Of a stretch of 64,000 bases of DNA, positions 43,466 to 54,835 are shown piece by piece. A model generated the notes under the pieces. The model did not search any database. It was not told the origin of the DNA and was given only the letters and a program-made list of their open reading frames with translations. Made by a program: the position numbers and the translations under genes. Each line of letters starts with the position of its first letter. Position 1 is the stretch's first letter. The stretch spans positions 19,976,797-20,040,796 of the forward strand of contig NW_020313005.1 in the NCBI RefSeq assembly GCF_003265705.1, given 5' to 3'. This DNA comes from Callorhinus ursinus (lineage: Eukaryota > Chordata > Mammalia > Carnivora > Otariidae).

Positions 43466-43972
43466 TAATTGTTTTTATTGAGATATAATTGACATATAAC
43501 ATTATATTAATTTCAGGAGTACAGTGTAATGATTCGATATTTGTCTATATTGTGAAATGATCACCACAAGAAATCTAGTTAATGTGGATCACCATACAGA
43601 GTTACAGAGCTTTTGTCTTGTGCTGAGAACTTTAAAGATCTATTTTCTTAGCAACTTTCCAATATGCAAGACAGTATTATTTACTATAGTCTCCAGGCTG
43701 TACATTACATTCCCATGACCTGTTAATTTTATTTTTTTTTAAGATTTTATTTATTTATTTGAGAGAGAGAGAATGAGAGACAGAGAGCACGAGAGGGAAG
43801 AGGGTCAGAGGGAGAAGCAGACTCCCCGCTGAGCAGGGAGCCCGATGCGGGACTCGATCCCGGGACTCCAGGATCATGACCTGAGCCGAAGGCAGTCGCT
43901 CAACCAACTGAGCCACCCAGGTGCCCGACCTGTTAATTTTATAACTGGAATTTTGGCTCCCTTCACGCCTTT
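43466..43972 (-). mobile_element. L1 3' UTR fragment, middle element of a nest
   Basis: Antisense L1: 'tttattgagatataattgac', 'ggagtacagtgtaatgattc' and 'gtctccaggctgtacattac'. It is itself split by the SINE at 43732-43926. Confidence 0.7.
43732..43926 (-). mobile_element. CAN-type SINE, inner element of a nest
   Basis: Reverse-oriented full-length copy. The perfect duplication GACCTGTTAATTTTA lies at 43717-43731 and 43927-43941. Its body is very like the SINE at 6214-6415. Confidence 0.96.
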
Positions 43973-44045
43973 TGGAGCTATGCGTTTTAACTTTCACACA
44001 TTTCATTGTTTGAATTTTTGTAATAAAACTTAAAAGAAGATATTT
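43973..44045 (+). mobile_element. L1 3' end, outer element (right part)
   Basis: 'gcgttttaactttcacacat' and the following 'ttgaatttttgtaataaaac' fit the last bases of an L1 3' UTR. The join to 42925-43465 is inference. Confidence 0.45.
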
Positions 44046-44499
44046 ATAAAGCTGAATATATAACACCATCTTCATATTGTTCTCAGAGCCAGGAAACCCA
44101 GACCTTAACATGTATCTTGGAGCACAGGCTGACAGGGAGTGAGGTGCGGTGGTACATAAGGCAGGCTAGGGCCCAGAACTAGCTCTCCTCCCCAGAGTGG
44201 GAACTACTAAGACGACAGCAGGCAGGTCCCACAGGTCCTGGGCAGGGGTGGGGGGTGGGCTGCTACCTGGCCAGGCAGAGCATGACAGCAGGTGGGTGGG
44301 CCTCTACGGTGCTCATACTGGGGTCGTCCAGTGTGGGACTTAGCAGACAAATCAACAATGCTGATGTTATTCCAAGACCTAAAACAGTGGGCAGGTAGCC
44401 TCTGGAAGCTTGTCAAGATGTCACAGAGCCTTGTCAAGATGACAAGGTTGACCCTCGAAGGAGTGGAAGAGGAGAGAGGCGTCTGGAAAGAGCCCAACT
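44046..44499. other. Unassigned sequence
   Basis: No repeat or gene recognised. Confidence 0.35.
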
Positions 44500-45260
44500 A
44501 GAGACATCAGGATGCCCCAGAAGGGTCGGCAAGCTAGTAAGCCTCGGGGGGCAGTAGAACCAGTCACCAGAAGTACAAGCGGGGACAACATGTTGGGCCC
44601 TGGCTGTCCTCAACAGTGTCCGCTACGGAGGGTGGCTCGGGGCTTTCTCCCAGTGCGTTCAGATGAATCCGGGGGGCAGCTGGGGCCAGGCGTCTGGCTG
44701 AGAGTCAGATGGCTCCAGCGGTGGAGAAGCAGAGCTGGAAGTCTCCGAATGAGGCCCAGCCCCACACAGCGGTGGTCTGGCCCGCACCTCCAGCTCTGAA
44801 GCCTGTCGGAGCCCTGGCCTGGATGGGTCCCTTCTGAAGGGGGTGTGCATGCAGGCTGCGGGCCAGGGCTGGCCATCGGAGCCTTGCCCACGACTCCAGG
44901 AGCCCACAGGAGACGGACGTCGTGTCCTGAGGCTACCCAGGCCCAGGCAAGGCGGCGGCCTGGGGGGCTGCCCGACCCCACGGGGGCAGCCTGCAAGCAC
45001 CGCCTCTTGCTGTCTTCTGTTCATTATCTTCTAACCGCGGGGCTGGAGGACTCCACGGAGGGAAAAGTCAATAAAACAAGCCGGTGTTGCTCCCTTTGGC
45101 ACCCTGTCAGCCTCCACACCGTGGGAACCCCGCTCCGGGAGTCTCCAGGAATAGGCCTCCTACCGAGGCGCTCAGCCTCGGTCAGCCCCGGCCCCCTGGA
45201 GTGTCCTGCTGGGCAAGTTCTGGAGGCTCCCTGGGAGGGAGGGAGGGGTCGGAGCGGCTG
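44500..45260. promoter_or_regulatory. GC-rich, CpG-enriched stretch
   Basis: GC-rich by eye (about 60-65 percent), with roughly 40 CpG in 760 bp against a CpG-poor background. It borders a MIR at its right. A 190-codon frame at 44845-45417 crosses into that MIR and is not a credible gene. Confidence 0.35.
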
Positions 45261-45309
45261 TGACATGCACATGGAGCCCCCGAAGGGGCAGGGACAGAGC
45301 ACTGGAAAA

Positions 45310-45425
45310 GGAGTCAGAAGGCAGACTCTGAGTCCCGGCTTGGCCTTTGCTAGCTGTATGGCTTTGGGCAGGTCTTCAACCTCTCTGAGCCTCGGGTGGC
45401 ATACCTGTAAAATGTAAGTTAGAAG
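45310..45425 (+). mobile_element. MIR SINE fragment
   Basis: 'gctagctgtatggctttggg' and 'cctctctgagcctcgggtgg' are the MIR core with 'acctgtaaaatgtaag' at the end. Confidence 0.85.
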
Positions 45426-45524
45426 TCTGTCTCTGGCCTAGGTTTGCTTCTGAGGTGTGAGTCTCTGGGGTCCCACTCAGCCCGCTTGAGTCTATTCACG
45501 GCTTGCTCACCCCTAATATACAAC

Positions 45525-45685
45525 CTAGCTTAGTCATTTATTGTGTCAACTTTCTGTCTCCCCCCCCACTGGAGAGAGCACTTCACAGAGAGGCTTTTGC
45601 CATAATTTGTTCACTGTGCTTAGGACAGTGTTTGACAAAGAGGAGATGCTCAGGACTATCTGCTGAGTGAATGAATGGGTGTCTC
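45525..45685 (+). mobile_element. L2 LINE 3' end
   Basis: 'gtgcttaggacagtgtttga' followed by 'gctgagtgaatgaatgggtg' is the L2 terminal pattern. Confidence 0.7.
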
Positions 45686-45689
45686 TTTG

Positions 45690-45850
45690 AGCCCTCAGAA
45701 CAACCCAGTGAGGTGAGAATCATTTAGCACTTCCATTTTATGAATGGGGAACCCGAGACATAGGGAAGAAAATCATTTTCATGAAGTCACATAGGAGCAT
45801 GTGGTGGGGCTGATGTTCAAAAGAGGCAGCTTAACCCTAGAGTCTGGACG
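45690..45850 (-). mobile_element. MIR SINE
   Basis: Antisense MIR: 'ttccattttatgaatgggga', 'acccgagacatagggaagaa' and 'agaggcagcttaaccctaga'. It directly follows the L2. Confidence 0.7.
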
Positions 45851-46590
45851 ACTAGTTCCCTTAAATAAAACAATGCACATGAAATCGTTGGCTACATTGT
45901 GAAATGCTGTATAAATGCAAGGTTAGAATAACTGCACCTTTCATTTACTTGGTGATCTAAAAATACCCTTCACTTCTGTACAGTGAGGCAGCCTCTGCCC
46001 TTGGCCCTGCCACCCCCCCACCCCCTGTTTTAGGTAGCATGGTCCACTGTTGACTTTTTGCTGGTATTTATTTTGTATATTATCCTTAGCCAATCTTTAA
46101 TCCAAGGCTGATTTACCCAGACCACCCAGCACATTTTTCCACCACCTCCCGCCACTGTCAGCTGGTGGGGAGTGTGCTCAGGAGGTTACCACTGCATTTT
46201 TATTGCCAGCTGGAGCCAAGCTTGGTCAGAGAGTGAAAGTCCCCTAAGAGGCATGTTGCATTCCGAAGCCAAACAGATTTCTGAGGTATATTTTGCTCAG
46301 ATATATTCCCACTTCTCTCCGTGTTATCCTTGTTACCGGAGAATTAATTGTCAACCTTTAGGAAGGTTTTACATGTAATATGTACATACGGTAATCTCTT
46401 CCTCTTGCATCTCTAACTTCCGCCCTTGTCGGGGCCTGGGTTGTGTCTCCAGAGCCCGACTCAGACTTGACCCTAAGCCTTCTTCCTCTCGTGCTTGCCC
46501 AGACTGCTGGTTCCTGTCTACCTCCCGCTTCCTTCCTGTGTCACATACCCCATGGTGCTCGTCGCTGTCAGGGCATGGGCATTCTGGCTG
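45851..46590. other. Unassigned unique sequence
   Basis: No repeat or gene recognised. The 196-codon minus frame at 46369-46959 owes its length to the poly-G tract and is rejected. Confidence 0.4.
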
Positions 46591-46596
46591 GGAATC

Positions 46597-46624
46597 GGGG
46601 GGGGGGGGGGGGGGGGGGGGGGGG
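46597..46624 (+). repeat. G28 homopolymer with G-rich flank
   Basis: Twenty-eight G in a row, followed by a GGGAGGAGGGAGGGAGGGAG-like stretch (46628-46647). It is strongly G-quadruplex prone and likely to be of uncertain length in any assembly. Confidence 0.95.
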
Positions 46625-46959
46625 TTGAGGGAGGAGGGAGGGAGGGAGTTGACTAGGGAGGTGATAGAGGAAGTACAGAAAGGAGAAAAGGCCGAGAGAA
46701 CGTCTCCGGCCCAACCTGAGTTCTCTGTTAAGCCCTTTGCTTCCTTCAGTTCCTTCTTTTGAAGATTGTTGTTGCTTCCCTGATGGTCAAAGAAGGGTTT
46801 CCATGGGGGAGGGTGTGGTGTAGAAGTAGGTTTCCCTGCCCTTCTGGCAGGGAGCAGGGGGGCATGCCAGTGTCTTCTGGAAGCAGGTGTCCATCCTGGC
46901 GAGTCTCGAGGGGATCTTCTGTCTCCAAAACCCAGAGCCAGTGATGGAAGGAAAAACAC

Positions 46960-47155
46960 GGGCTTTGGAGTCTGGCGTTGAAATCAGGCCCAACCTTTCC
47001 CAGGTGTGCAATGTTGGTGGTCGCGGAACGTCTCTGAGCCTCAGTTTCCCCATCTGTAAAAATCACACTTCTGAGGGTTGTCTTGAGGCTTGAACAAAAT
47101 CGCCTGTAAAATGCCTGACAAAGAGTGCATCTGTGTCAGTTATTATAACTGTACC
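46960..47155 (+). mobile_element. MIR SINE
   Basis: 'ctttggagtctggcgttgaa', 'gcctcagtttccccatctgt' and 'gtcttgaggcttgaacaaaa' then 'aaaatgcctgacaaagagtg': a clear MIR. Confidence 0.87.
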
Positions 47156-47640
47156 CACGCGGGGAGAAGTTTGTTTACCAGCATTTCCCGTAGAAGGAGA
47201 AAGCTGGTTTGTTGGGGAAATACTTTGATCTGTGCTTTGGAATAGAAGCTGAAATTAGGGAGGCTTGGGCACAGGCAGAATGTGCTGCACAAGCCTGGGG
47301 AGGGCTTGTGCATCATGCTGAGGAGGTGCTAGAGGCGGTGCATGGAGGGACCCTGCTCCGTGGCCACCTCTTCCATAGTGAGTTTCTCTGAATCCACGAG
47401 GTGCTTGTAGGTAAGTGCATTTTTCATGGCAATTGGGAGTTGGGCTCATATCTGGGTTGATGTGGGGCAGAACACATACCAACAAGGGACCTGGAGGCAG
47501 GAGAATCTTGAAAAGGGAGGCACAGGAATTCACAGAAACCGTGGAAAGGACTGTGGAGTCTTGTAGCCCAAGGAATTAAGGTTCAGATCAGGTTTAACAG
47601 ATCGTTTATGGGCTGGGAGTTACAGTGGACATCTTGTAAC
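47156..47640. other. Unassigned sequence
   Basis: No repeat or gene recognised. Confidence 0.35.
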
Positions 47641-47644
47641 TTAC

Positions 47645-47800
47645 TAGCCCATCATCGTCATTGTCCTTATTTGGTAGAGAGAGAGAAATAGGTTTAAATT
47701 AAGTGCTTTGTTCGGTCAAGGTCGCATAGCACCAATGGTGACAAAACCGGTCTTAAATTCCCTGTTGCCTGCTTCAAACCGTGGCTGCACCCTCTGAGCC
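47645..47800 (-). mobile_element. MIR SINE
   Basis: Antisense MIR: 'aattaagtgctttgttcggt' and 'caaggtcgcatagcaccaat' with 'ccggtcttaaattccctgtt'. Confidence 0.6.
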
Positions 47801-47834
47801 AGACCACCTGTTCATCATGAAAGGCTTGCAGTCT

Positions 47835-47920
47835 CAGGTAACAGATGAGGAAATTAATCTCAGGGGGTTGCGCAATCCGCCCAAGGTCAGACCTGGGCTC
47901 AATGCAGGGCGCTCAGAAGG
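47835..47920 (-). mobile_element. MIR SINE fragment
   Basis: 'ggtaacagatgaggaaatta' followed by 'cgcccaaggtcagacctggg' is a second antisense MIR core right beside the previous one. Confidence 0.55.
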
Positions 47921-49200
47921 GCTAGAGGATGCCAGCCGGGAACAGGCCACTGGCTAGGAACTTCAGGGCGGTGGGGAGCCATTTTCCTTTTAGACAAATT
48001 ACTTCACTTCTCCAGGATGATCGCCCCTACTAATCCTGTCTGTTAGTTGCACTCCAGTTTCCCTCTCTGCAAGTAGATTAGGACAACAGTGGCCTGGGAG
48101 TCTTGACCCCCGCACTCCTGCTTTGACTTCATGGCTACCCCTGTTTCATTCTTGTGGAGCCTTGGTCACACTTCAAAGCATAATCTCACGCATCAAGTCT
48201 AAATTTAGCTTTAATCAAATAATTGCCGAACACTAAATCATCAAACGATCATTACCAACTCCAAGTATTGATGACTAAGAAAGAATGCTCTAGGAAGAGA
48301 GGAATCAGTTACATAATTGAACCCCCATGGAGGATTTAAAAAATAATCCTGTGCACATACGATTGTCTTCTTATATCAGAAAGCTTAACACCTCGATCAG
48401 ATGTCCTCCTAGAAGCTGTGGAAACCTCACTGGCCATGGACATAAAGACAATGATGCCAGAATAGTTATAGGGGAGCTGAGAGGAGTGGGGTCAGAGTAA
48501 GAGGCTGGGCAAGGGGATGGGGATCTTCTCCTGCCTTCTAGGTCAGTATGTATCTAAATTTACTGTCAAATGGTCACCAACAAAATTCTCCAACTCGGGC
48601 AGGACAAATGAGGAAAGGTGAGGGAGAAAAAAGGAGGGGGTTCCCCCAAATAGGTCTCTTTAAAAGGAAGGTGAACAACAGAGAGAGAAGGTAAAGGGTG
48701 GCAAGGTCTTTGTGGCATAAGCCTTTTTAGAGGACTAGGGCACAGTTTTATAGAGTTTGGAAGACCCGAGGTAGCACCCAGCATTGACAGGAATGACTTA
48801 GTGATTGCCCGATGTCCACTTGCTACATTTAGCATCTTTGTCATCAAGAAAGAAGTTAGCCTCACTAAGTCTGCATTCTGTAGAGGAAACTGGTTATGTG
48901 ATTTCTCCTACTCTGAGCACCAGGACATCAACCCTTCATGATCAAGTAGTGGCCATGCAGGCTAAGAAGATGACAGAAAGATTTGTCGAGAATGCCTAAG
49001 CCCACTCTCTGGACGAAGCATCTGTACAGGCAGTGGTATTCTGGAACCAGCGCCCACCCCTGCACACCTCAACCTGATTCTGTGCTCGGTGACATCACTT
49101 TGGTTGTTTACATTGGCCACGGTGGGAATATTTCCACCATGAAAGTTGGCAAACATTCAGCAAATGGAAATGCTTTTCTCCAGCAAAGGGAAAACTCGTT
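47921..49200. other. Unassigned, possibly with an old DNA transposon at 49020-49180
   Basis: Mostly unique. The part with 'tttacattggccacggtggg' looks like an old repeat but I cannot name it. No gene. Confidence 0.35.
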
Positions 49201-49204
49201 TAAA

Positions 49205-50085
49205 AATTTACTAGCAAGACAATGAGAATGGCTAAAATTAAAAAAAAAAAAAATCTACTAGCAAACACCTACGGGAATGGCTAAAATCAAAAACACTGGT
49301 GAGACCAAATGAGGGCGTGGAGCAAAAGGACCTCTCCTTCACTGCTGGTGGGAATGCAAAATGGCCCAGTCAGTTTGGAGGACTGCTTGGCAGCTTCTCG
49401 CAAAGCTCGCCAAAGTCTTACCCTCTGACCCACCAATGGGGCTCCTAGTTATTTGACCAAATGGGTTGAAAACTTAGGTCCACACAAAAACCTGCACATA
49501 CGTGTTTATAGCAGCTTTATTCATAACTTCCAAAACTCAGAATCAACCAAGATGTCTTTCAATAAGTAAATGGGTAAACAAACTGAGGAATACAGAGGTT
49601 GGAATCCATACAATGGCATGTAATTCAGTGATACAAAGAGATGAGCTATCCAGCCATGAAAAGGCAACGAGGAGCTTTAAATGCATATTGCTAAGTGTAA
49701 GAAGCCCGTCTGAAAAGACTGCATACTGTATGATTCCAACTATATGACATTTTGGAAGACGCAAAACTTTGGGAAAATATAGACATCAATGGTTGATAAG
49801 TAGGGAGGAGTGAAGAGGGCGAGCACAGGGGATTTTAGGGCAGTGAAACTCTTCTGTATGATACAGAAAAAGTAATGGTGTATACACCATTGCAAGTTCA
49901 TCACACAAGTGCAAGGTGTTAACAATGCGGGACCTGTGGATGGTTGGGTGGGGCAGGGGGAGGGAGGGTATGGGAATTCTCTGCGTGTTCTGCTCAATTT
50001 TTTCCCCGTAAACCCAAAACTGCCTCCCCCAAAGCATTTATTTAAAAAAAAAAAAAGCACCAGCATGTCACTGTGTATATATATA
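49205..50085 (+). mobile_element. L1 LINE 3' end
   Basis: L1 3' region: 'cactgctggtgggaatgcaa' (49340), 'cataacttccaaaactcaga', 'gcatactgtatgattccaac' and an A-rich end near 50041-50055. The start shows a local repeat: 'actagcaa..aatggctaaaat' occurs at about 49210 and again at about 49257, separated by an A-run. Confidence 0.82.
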
Positions 50086-50089
50086 TAAT

Positions 50090-52055
50090 GACTCAGTGAA
50101 CAAACCACACCTGTTGGGTGCATGCAGAAAGCAACCTTACTCTTTCATATCCTTGCTTCGGTCTGAACCTCTTTCTCCTCTCCTTACTGAGGTCATTGGT
50201 AGATCCTGTAGCTTTCCCAGTCCTTCTCAACTATCAAAACATCTTGTTTGGGAGGTATTATGGAGGCCAGTCCCTTGAATTATTCAAGCCTCAGTCTCTG
50301 GCCTGATCCAGAGCTTGTTCCCTGGCCCGGTATGGGCCTGTCTCAGGCTGGGAGATGGTTGGGGAAGGAGGGCACTGGTGGCTTCCTCACTGTTTTGCTT
50401 CTTTTCCTTTCCCCTCTGTCTTCGCCACTCAGAAGTCTGCTTTTGACTTCTCTGGAGACGGACGAGGGGAAGCAGGTTGTAATCTGGTTTGGGTGGCCTC
50501 GGGGATGGCCGCTGTCCCCATGCTGGCTCTCTGTGAGGCGGTTGCTATGGTGTCCTGCCCGAATCTGTGCTGGGCTCCTGGGTCCACGTTAGCCCACCTG
50601 TGTCTTTTGATGCCTGTCATCCCCTGGCTCCCAGTGGCCCTCTCCTCAGCAGACAGCGTCTCTCAGGGTCCCTTTGCCCTGAAGGTGGTACTCTTGGCTC
50701 AAGGTTGTTTCCTTTCCTCGGGGTTGCACATGGCTTTCTCTCTCCCAGTCTACCTTTTTCCCCCTTCCCCGCAGCCAGGATTGGGCCAGCCTCTCACCTT
50801 TAGAGATTCCAGAGGTTCTTGCCTTTGCACATTTTTGTGGTTTGTGGCCGAGGGTGAGGGAAAGCACCTCCTGCCTCTGCGAGCCATAGTCTCTCTAACA
50901 AACTCCTGGCTCCAGTCTCTGCCTATTGATCAATCTTCAAGCCTCAAGTGGGTGATGGGCTGAGGGTTACTGGACTAGTATCCGGGTGATGCTTATCAAA
51001 TTCTGTACTGATGCTGTCACCCCCCCTTATAATTGTGGGGCCTCTGGGGCCCTTTATGTCACAGCTCTGGGCCTCAGCCGATGCTGAGACCAGAAAGAAA
51101 AAAAGCATAGCCCCTGACATTCAGGAGCTGGCCTGGCCCTCGAGGCTGGGCCGTGTGATTCTCCCGCTAGACAAAAAGACCAACCTCAGGGTGCTCTGAC
51201 ACCACGATAAAACGAGACAGAGCAAGGTGGCTTTATAACCGTGTCTAAGCTCAGACCAAAATAAGTCACTGAGCTTCGTGCAAATGCCAAACACACCCTC
51301 TCCTGACTGAAGGAAATGACGGCTTCTTTGCCAATTACAGTTTTATTCTCCTTCTAGTCCCCCCTCCAATAGATACACGGTCATAGAATTGCACCTTCTT
51401 CCTGAAAGCACCCACTCTAAGAGTGAACCCCTCCTTCCTTAAGCCCTCCCCCAAATCACAAAATAAAAGCCTAAATCTACAACAAGTCCTAACACTTCCC
51501 TTACGGAGACAGCCCAGGGTTCCCTCACGGTGCACCTTCTCCCTCCCTGCAATAAGTAACCAGCCCAACTTGTGGGTTCTGGTGCCCTTTGGCTGAAGAA
51601 CTTTGGCAGAAACAGCAGCAAAATTTACATTTTAACTTCTTATTGCATGTAATTTGCCCTCGACAGCCCTTCTGGGACTTTTTTTATCCCACCCAGATAA
51701 TAAATATTTCCCTTCTTTTCTCCACCCCACCTTCCTTCCTTCTTCCCCTAATCACAAAATATTGTCCATAATACCTTATCTGAAATCCTTGGGGACAGAC
51801 GCTTTGGAGTTCAGGTGCTTTTGAATATTAGAATGATACATATACGAATATTATGTAGCACCTCTGGGAGTTTGGGGGCAGTATCCTTTCTGTAGGGAAA
51901 TATAAGCCTGTGCACGCTGAATGGGATAGATACAGACGAGGTAAAGATGAATACTTAAAACTATGTAGTCTCATGTCGGTTCAGGCCAGGTTTTGTTGCT
52001 AAATGAGTTTGTACTCACTTCACTAAAAACTTTCATCTTGAAAGCTTTTTTGGAT
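50090..52055. other. Unassigned unique sequence, including a 202-codon open frame
   Basis: No repeat recognised. The plus-strand frame at 50355-50963 is the longest that is not explained by a repeat or a low-complexity tract. Its translation is rich in S, L, P and W with no domain I know, and overlapping frames occur on both strands. I treat it as non-coding. Confidence 0.35.
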
Positions 52056-52059
52056 TTCT

Positions 52060-52553
52060 GATTATAGATAAGGGATGATGAGCTCATACACATACGTGCA
52101 TACATACATACATGCCGTGGGATAAAAGTTGGAAAAAATAGAAAACCACCAAGGAAAATATTCACAACCCTACCATTCAGAAGTAACAGCCGTCAACATT
52201 TTGGTATATTTACCAATAGAGAAAACAAACACGTGTATTAAACACACACACACGCATATGCAAATATGTTTGTTTATTTCCCCCCTCCAGAGAAATGGGG
52301 TTATATTCACATTGTTTTTTTCACTTAGAATATCTAACAGATATTTCTCCACGCCATTAAAATTTTATAATAGTTTAACGTCCATTTCGAGTTTTAGTGT
52401 ATTGTGACGCCATAGTTTATCAAGCATTTAAACTGATTATAATTCTTCATATCATAAATAACATTGTAGTGAGTATACCTACCATATATCTTTGGGTGTC
52501 TCTCTAACTTCTTTCCTAGGATAAATTACTCGATGTGGAATTACTGCGTCAAA
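52060..52553 (-). mobile_element. Old L1-like fragment
   Basis: Antisense L1-type sequence: 'tttcacttagaatatctaac', 'cattgtagtgagtatacct' and 'ggattaaattact'-like phrases near 52520. A (CA)n at 52243-52254 lies inside. It is interrupted at 52554 by a carnivore L1 fragment. Confidence 0.6.
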
Positions 52554-52571
52554 GGGCATGTAAGATTTTTT

Positions 52572-52806
52572 TTAAATTTTGTTATGTTATGTTAACCACC
52601 ATATATTACATCGTTAGTTTTTTTTGTATGTGTTTGTTTCTTGTTTTTTTAAAATTTTTTATTGTTATGTTAATCACCATACATTACATCATTAGTTTTT
52701 GATGTAGTGTTCCATGATTCATTGTTTGCGTATAACACCCAGTGCTCCATTCAGTACGTGCCCTCTTTAATACCCATCACTAGGCTAACCCACCCCCCTA
52801 GCCCCC
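52572..52806 (-). mobile_element. Carnivore-type L1 3' end, 5'-truncated, with internal duplication
   Basis: It reads antisense as a young L1 3' UTR ('gtgttccatgattcattgtt', 'ataacacccagtgctccatt'). A perfect 18-bp duplication GGGCATGTAAGATTTTTT flanks it at 52554-52571 and 52807-52824. The first part is present twice: GTTAACCACCATATATTACA at 52591 and GTTAATCACCATACATTACA at 52669, 78 bp apart. Confidence 0.88.
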
Positions 52807-53157
52807 GGGCATGTAAGATTTTTTAATAGTATATGTTGAAGTACATGTTTTTGTCAAAAGTCTACAAAAGAAATTGCTAAATGTTTTTGATGCATGCAAG
52901 TGATTTTTCTCATGTAGTTATTATTGATTTTATTCATTATCATTGTTTTAGAGAATTCACTCATATTTAGAATAAAAATTTGTATTTAGAATACATTCCC
53001 ATTTATTAAACATGATAAAAAATTCCAAAAAAACAACAATCACATTCTATATCTTACTTTGGTAAAAATGTTTAGAGAGTTTTAAAATCATTCTTATTTT
53101 ACATTTATTGAAACTAGGAGGAATGTCTTGATTTTAAAATTCTACTCATTACTGTTC

Positions 53158-53330
53158 TTTCTTTTTTTCTAAGATTTTATTTATTTGAGAGAAAGAGAGA
53201 GAGCACGTATGTGAGCGGGGGTGGAGGGGGAGAGGGAGAGGAGCCTGATGCGGGACTCGATCCCAGGACCTTTGGATCATGACCTGAGCCAAAGGCAGAT
53301 GCTTAACTGACTGAGCCACCCAGGCATCCA
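53158..53330 (-). mobile_element. CAN-type SINE
   Basis: Reverse-oriented, body shortened. TCATTACTGTTC at 53146-53157 and TCATTACTATTC at 53331-53342 flank it, one mismatch. Confidence 0.94.
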
Positions 53331-53439
53331 TCATTACTATTCCTTAAGTAATACTTCAGAAGTCAGGGTGTTAGACATCCACTGAATACTGCTTTCCTCA
53401 TATGGGGAATCCAGGGATGTAAACATTTTAATGGGTTCA

Positions 53440-53630
53440 TTGAAGGATAATTTATATTTAATTAAGTGTACATATTTAAAGTGTACATTTTGCTGAAATT
53501 TGACATTTAAATATATCCATCACCTGAGAAGTTTCCCTGTGCCCCTTTAAAATTCCTCTTTCTCACCCCTGTTGACCACCCTTATGCAACCATTGATCTG
53601 CTTTCTGTCACATAGATTAAATAGATTAAA
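53440..53630 (-). mobile_element. Old L1 fragment
   Basis: Antisense L1 phrases: 'cctctttctcacccctgttg', 'ccattgatctgctttctgtc'. Confidence 0.6.
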
Positions 53631-53650
53631 TGTGTGTGTTGTGTCCTATA

Positions 53651-53651
53651 T

Positions 53652-53685
<34 letters not shown>
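53651..53685 (+). repeat. (GT)n microsatellite
   Basis: About 17 GT units. Confidence 0.95.
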
Positions 53686-53686
<1 letters not shown>

Positions 53687-53689
53687 ATC

Positions 53690-54775
53690 CTCACCACTGA
53701 GAGGTCCTGAGAACAGTGACACCCCAATAGCAGTAAGCAAACTTAGAGCTCAGATCTTATTTTCTAAATTCCATTCTCCACTAAAACGAGCCAGGCTTCC
53801 TGGGGGAAATGATGGATTCCATGAGTGTGGCAGAGAAAGGGTATAATGTTCCAGGAATATTTTGTTGTGCTAGAAAGTAAGGAAGTGCTCTAAGAGAGAT
53901 GGAGACGTGTAGAGAGGACATAAAAACAGCCCACAGGAGCTCCCCATAACCAAATCGGGCATAATTTGAACATGAAAATGAATGACGTTAGTAACCAATT
54001 ATAAGTCACTGAATAAAGTAGAATCCACGAGTCTGTAGTGTGTAAATATTTAAGTGAATATATCAAGGAAGGGAAGAGAGAGCTTTTCCTTACAGTAGGA
54101 TGCCAACTAATACACTCAGAAAGAATGATGAAATGAGAATATCACCATTTGGCAACCATCATAGCAGTTAATTCAGCCAAGAAACATCAATGAACGTTAG
54201 AACTAGTGGATGAAAGTTTGATGAGGTTTAGGGTATTTTTGTAGTCTCAAATAGTCTCATACCTACAAAGGGAAAAGGAGGAACTTCATAGTGGAGAAAT
54301 CTGGCAGACGCCACCTTCACTAAGTATTTAAACTTAGCAGCAGCTGTAATAAGGCACACCATAGTCACACAGCGTCTGGTAGAATGCAAGAAGGACTCCA
54401 TATCACTTCTGTGTCACTTTTGCCAAAAATGCATCACCTCAATCTCGTCATGAGGAACCATTAGACAAATCCAAATGGATGGTCATTCTACCAAATAACT
54501 GTCATACAATCTTCAAAAGTGCCCTGGCTGCGAAGGTCAAGGGCAGCTGAGGAAATGTTCCAGGTTAAAGAGGAATCAAGCGACGTGACAACTGAAGCAA
54601 TGTGCTATCCTGGACATTATTGGGACAACTGGCAAAACTTGAATGGGTGTGGGGATTTCATGATAGTAATATAAATGAGTTAATTTCCTGATTTTTACAT
54701 CACATTGTTTTTATGTAGGAAACTGTCCTTGTTTGTGGGAAATACCTACCAAAATGTTAGTGCTATTCTTGGAAC
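53690..54775 (+). mobile_element. Old LINE (L1M/HAL1-like) 3' region
   Basis: The right end ('tcctggacattattgggaca', 'ttatgtaggaaactgtcctt', 'gtgggaaatacctaccaaaa') matches from memory the 3' end of an old L1-type family. The left part is not separately recognisable. Confidence 0.5.
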
Positions 54776-54835
54776 GGAACTGACCATTCTTTGACTCAGT
54801 TGCCCCCCGGCTCTAGGATTCCGTGATCTCCAGCC

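Noticed and set aside
44845..45417. 190-codon plus-strand frame
   Set aside because: It runs into a MIR at 45310-45417, and nested frames on both strands show it is a GC-rich chance frame.
46369..46959. 196-codon minus-strand frame with a poly-proline run
   Set aside because: The proline run is the reverse of the G28 tract. The remaining translation is not recognised and overlaps a long plus-strand frame.
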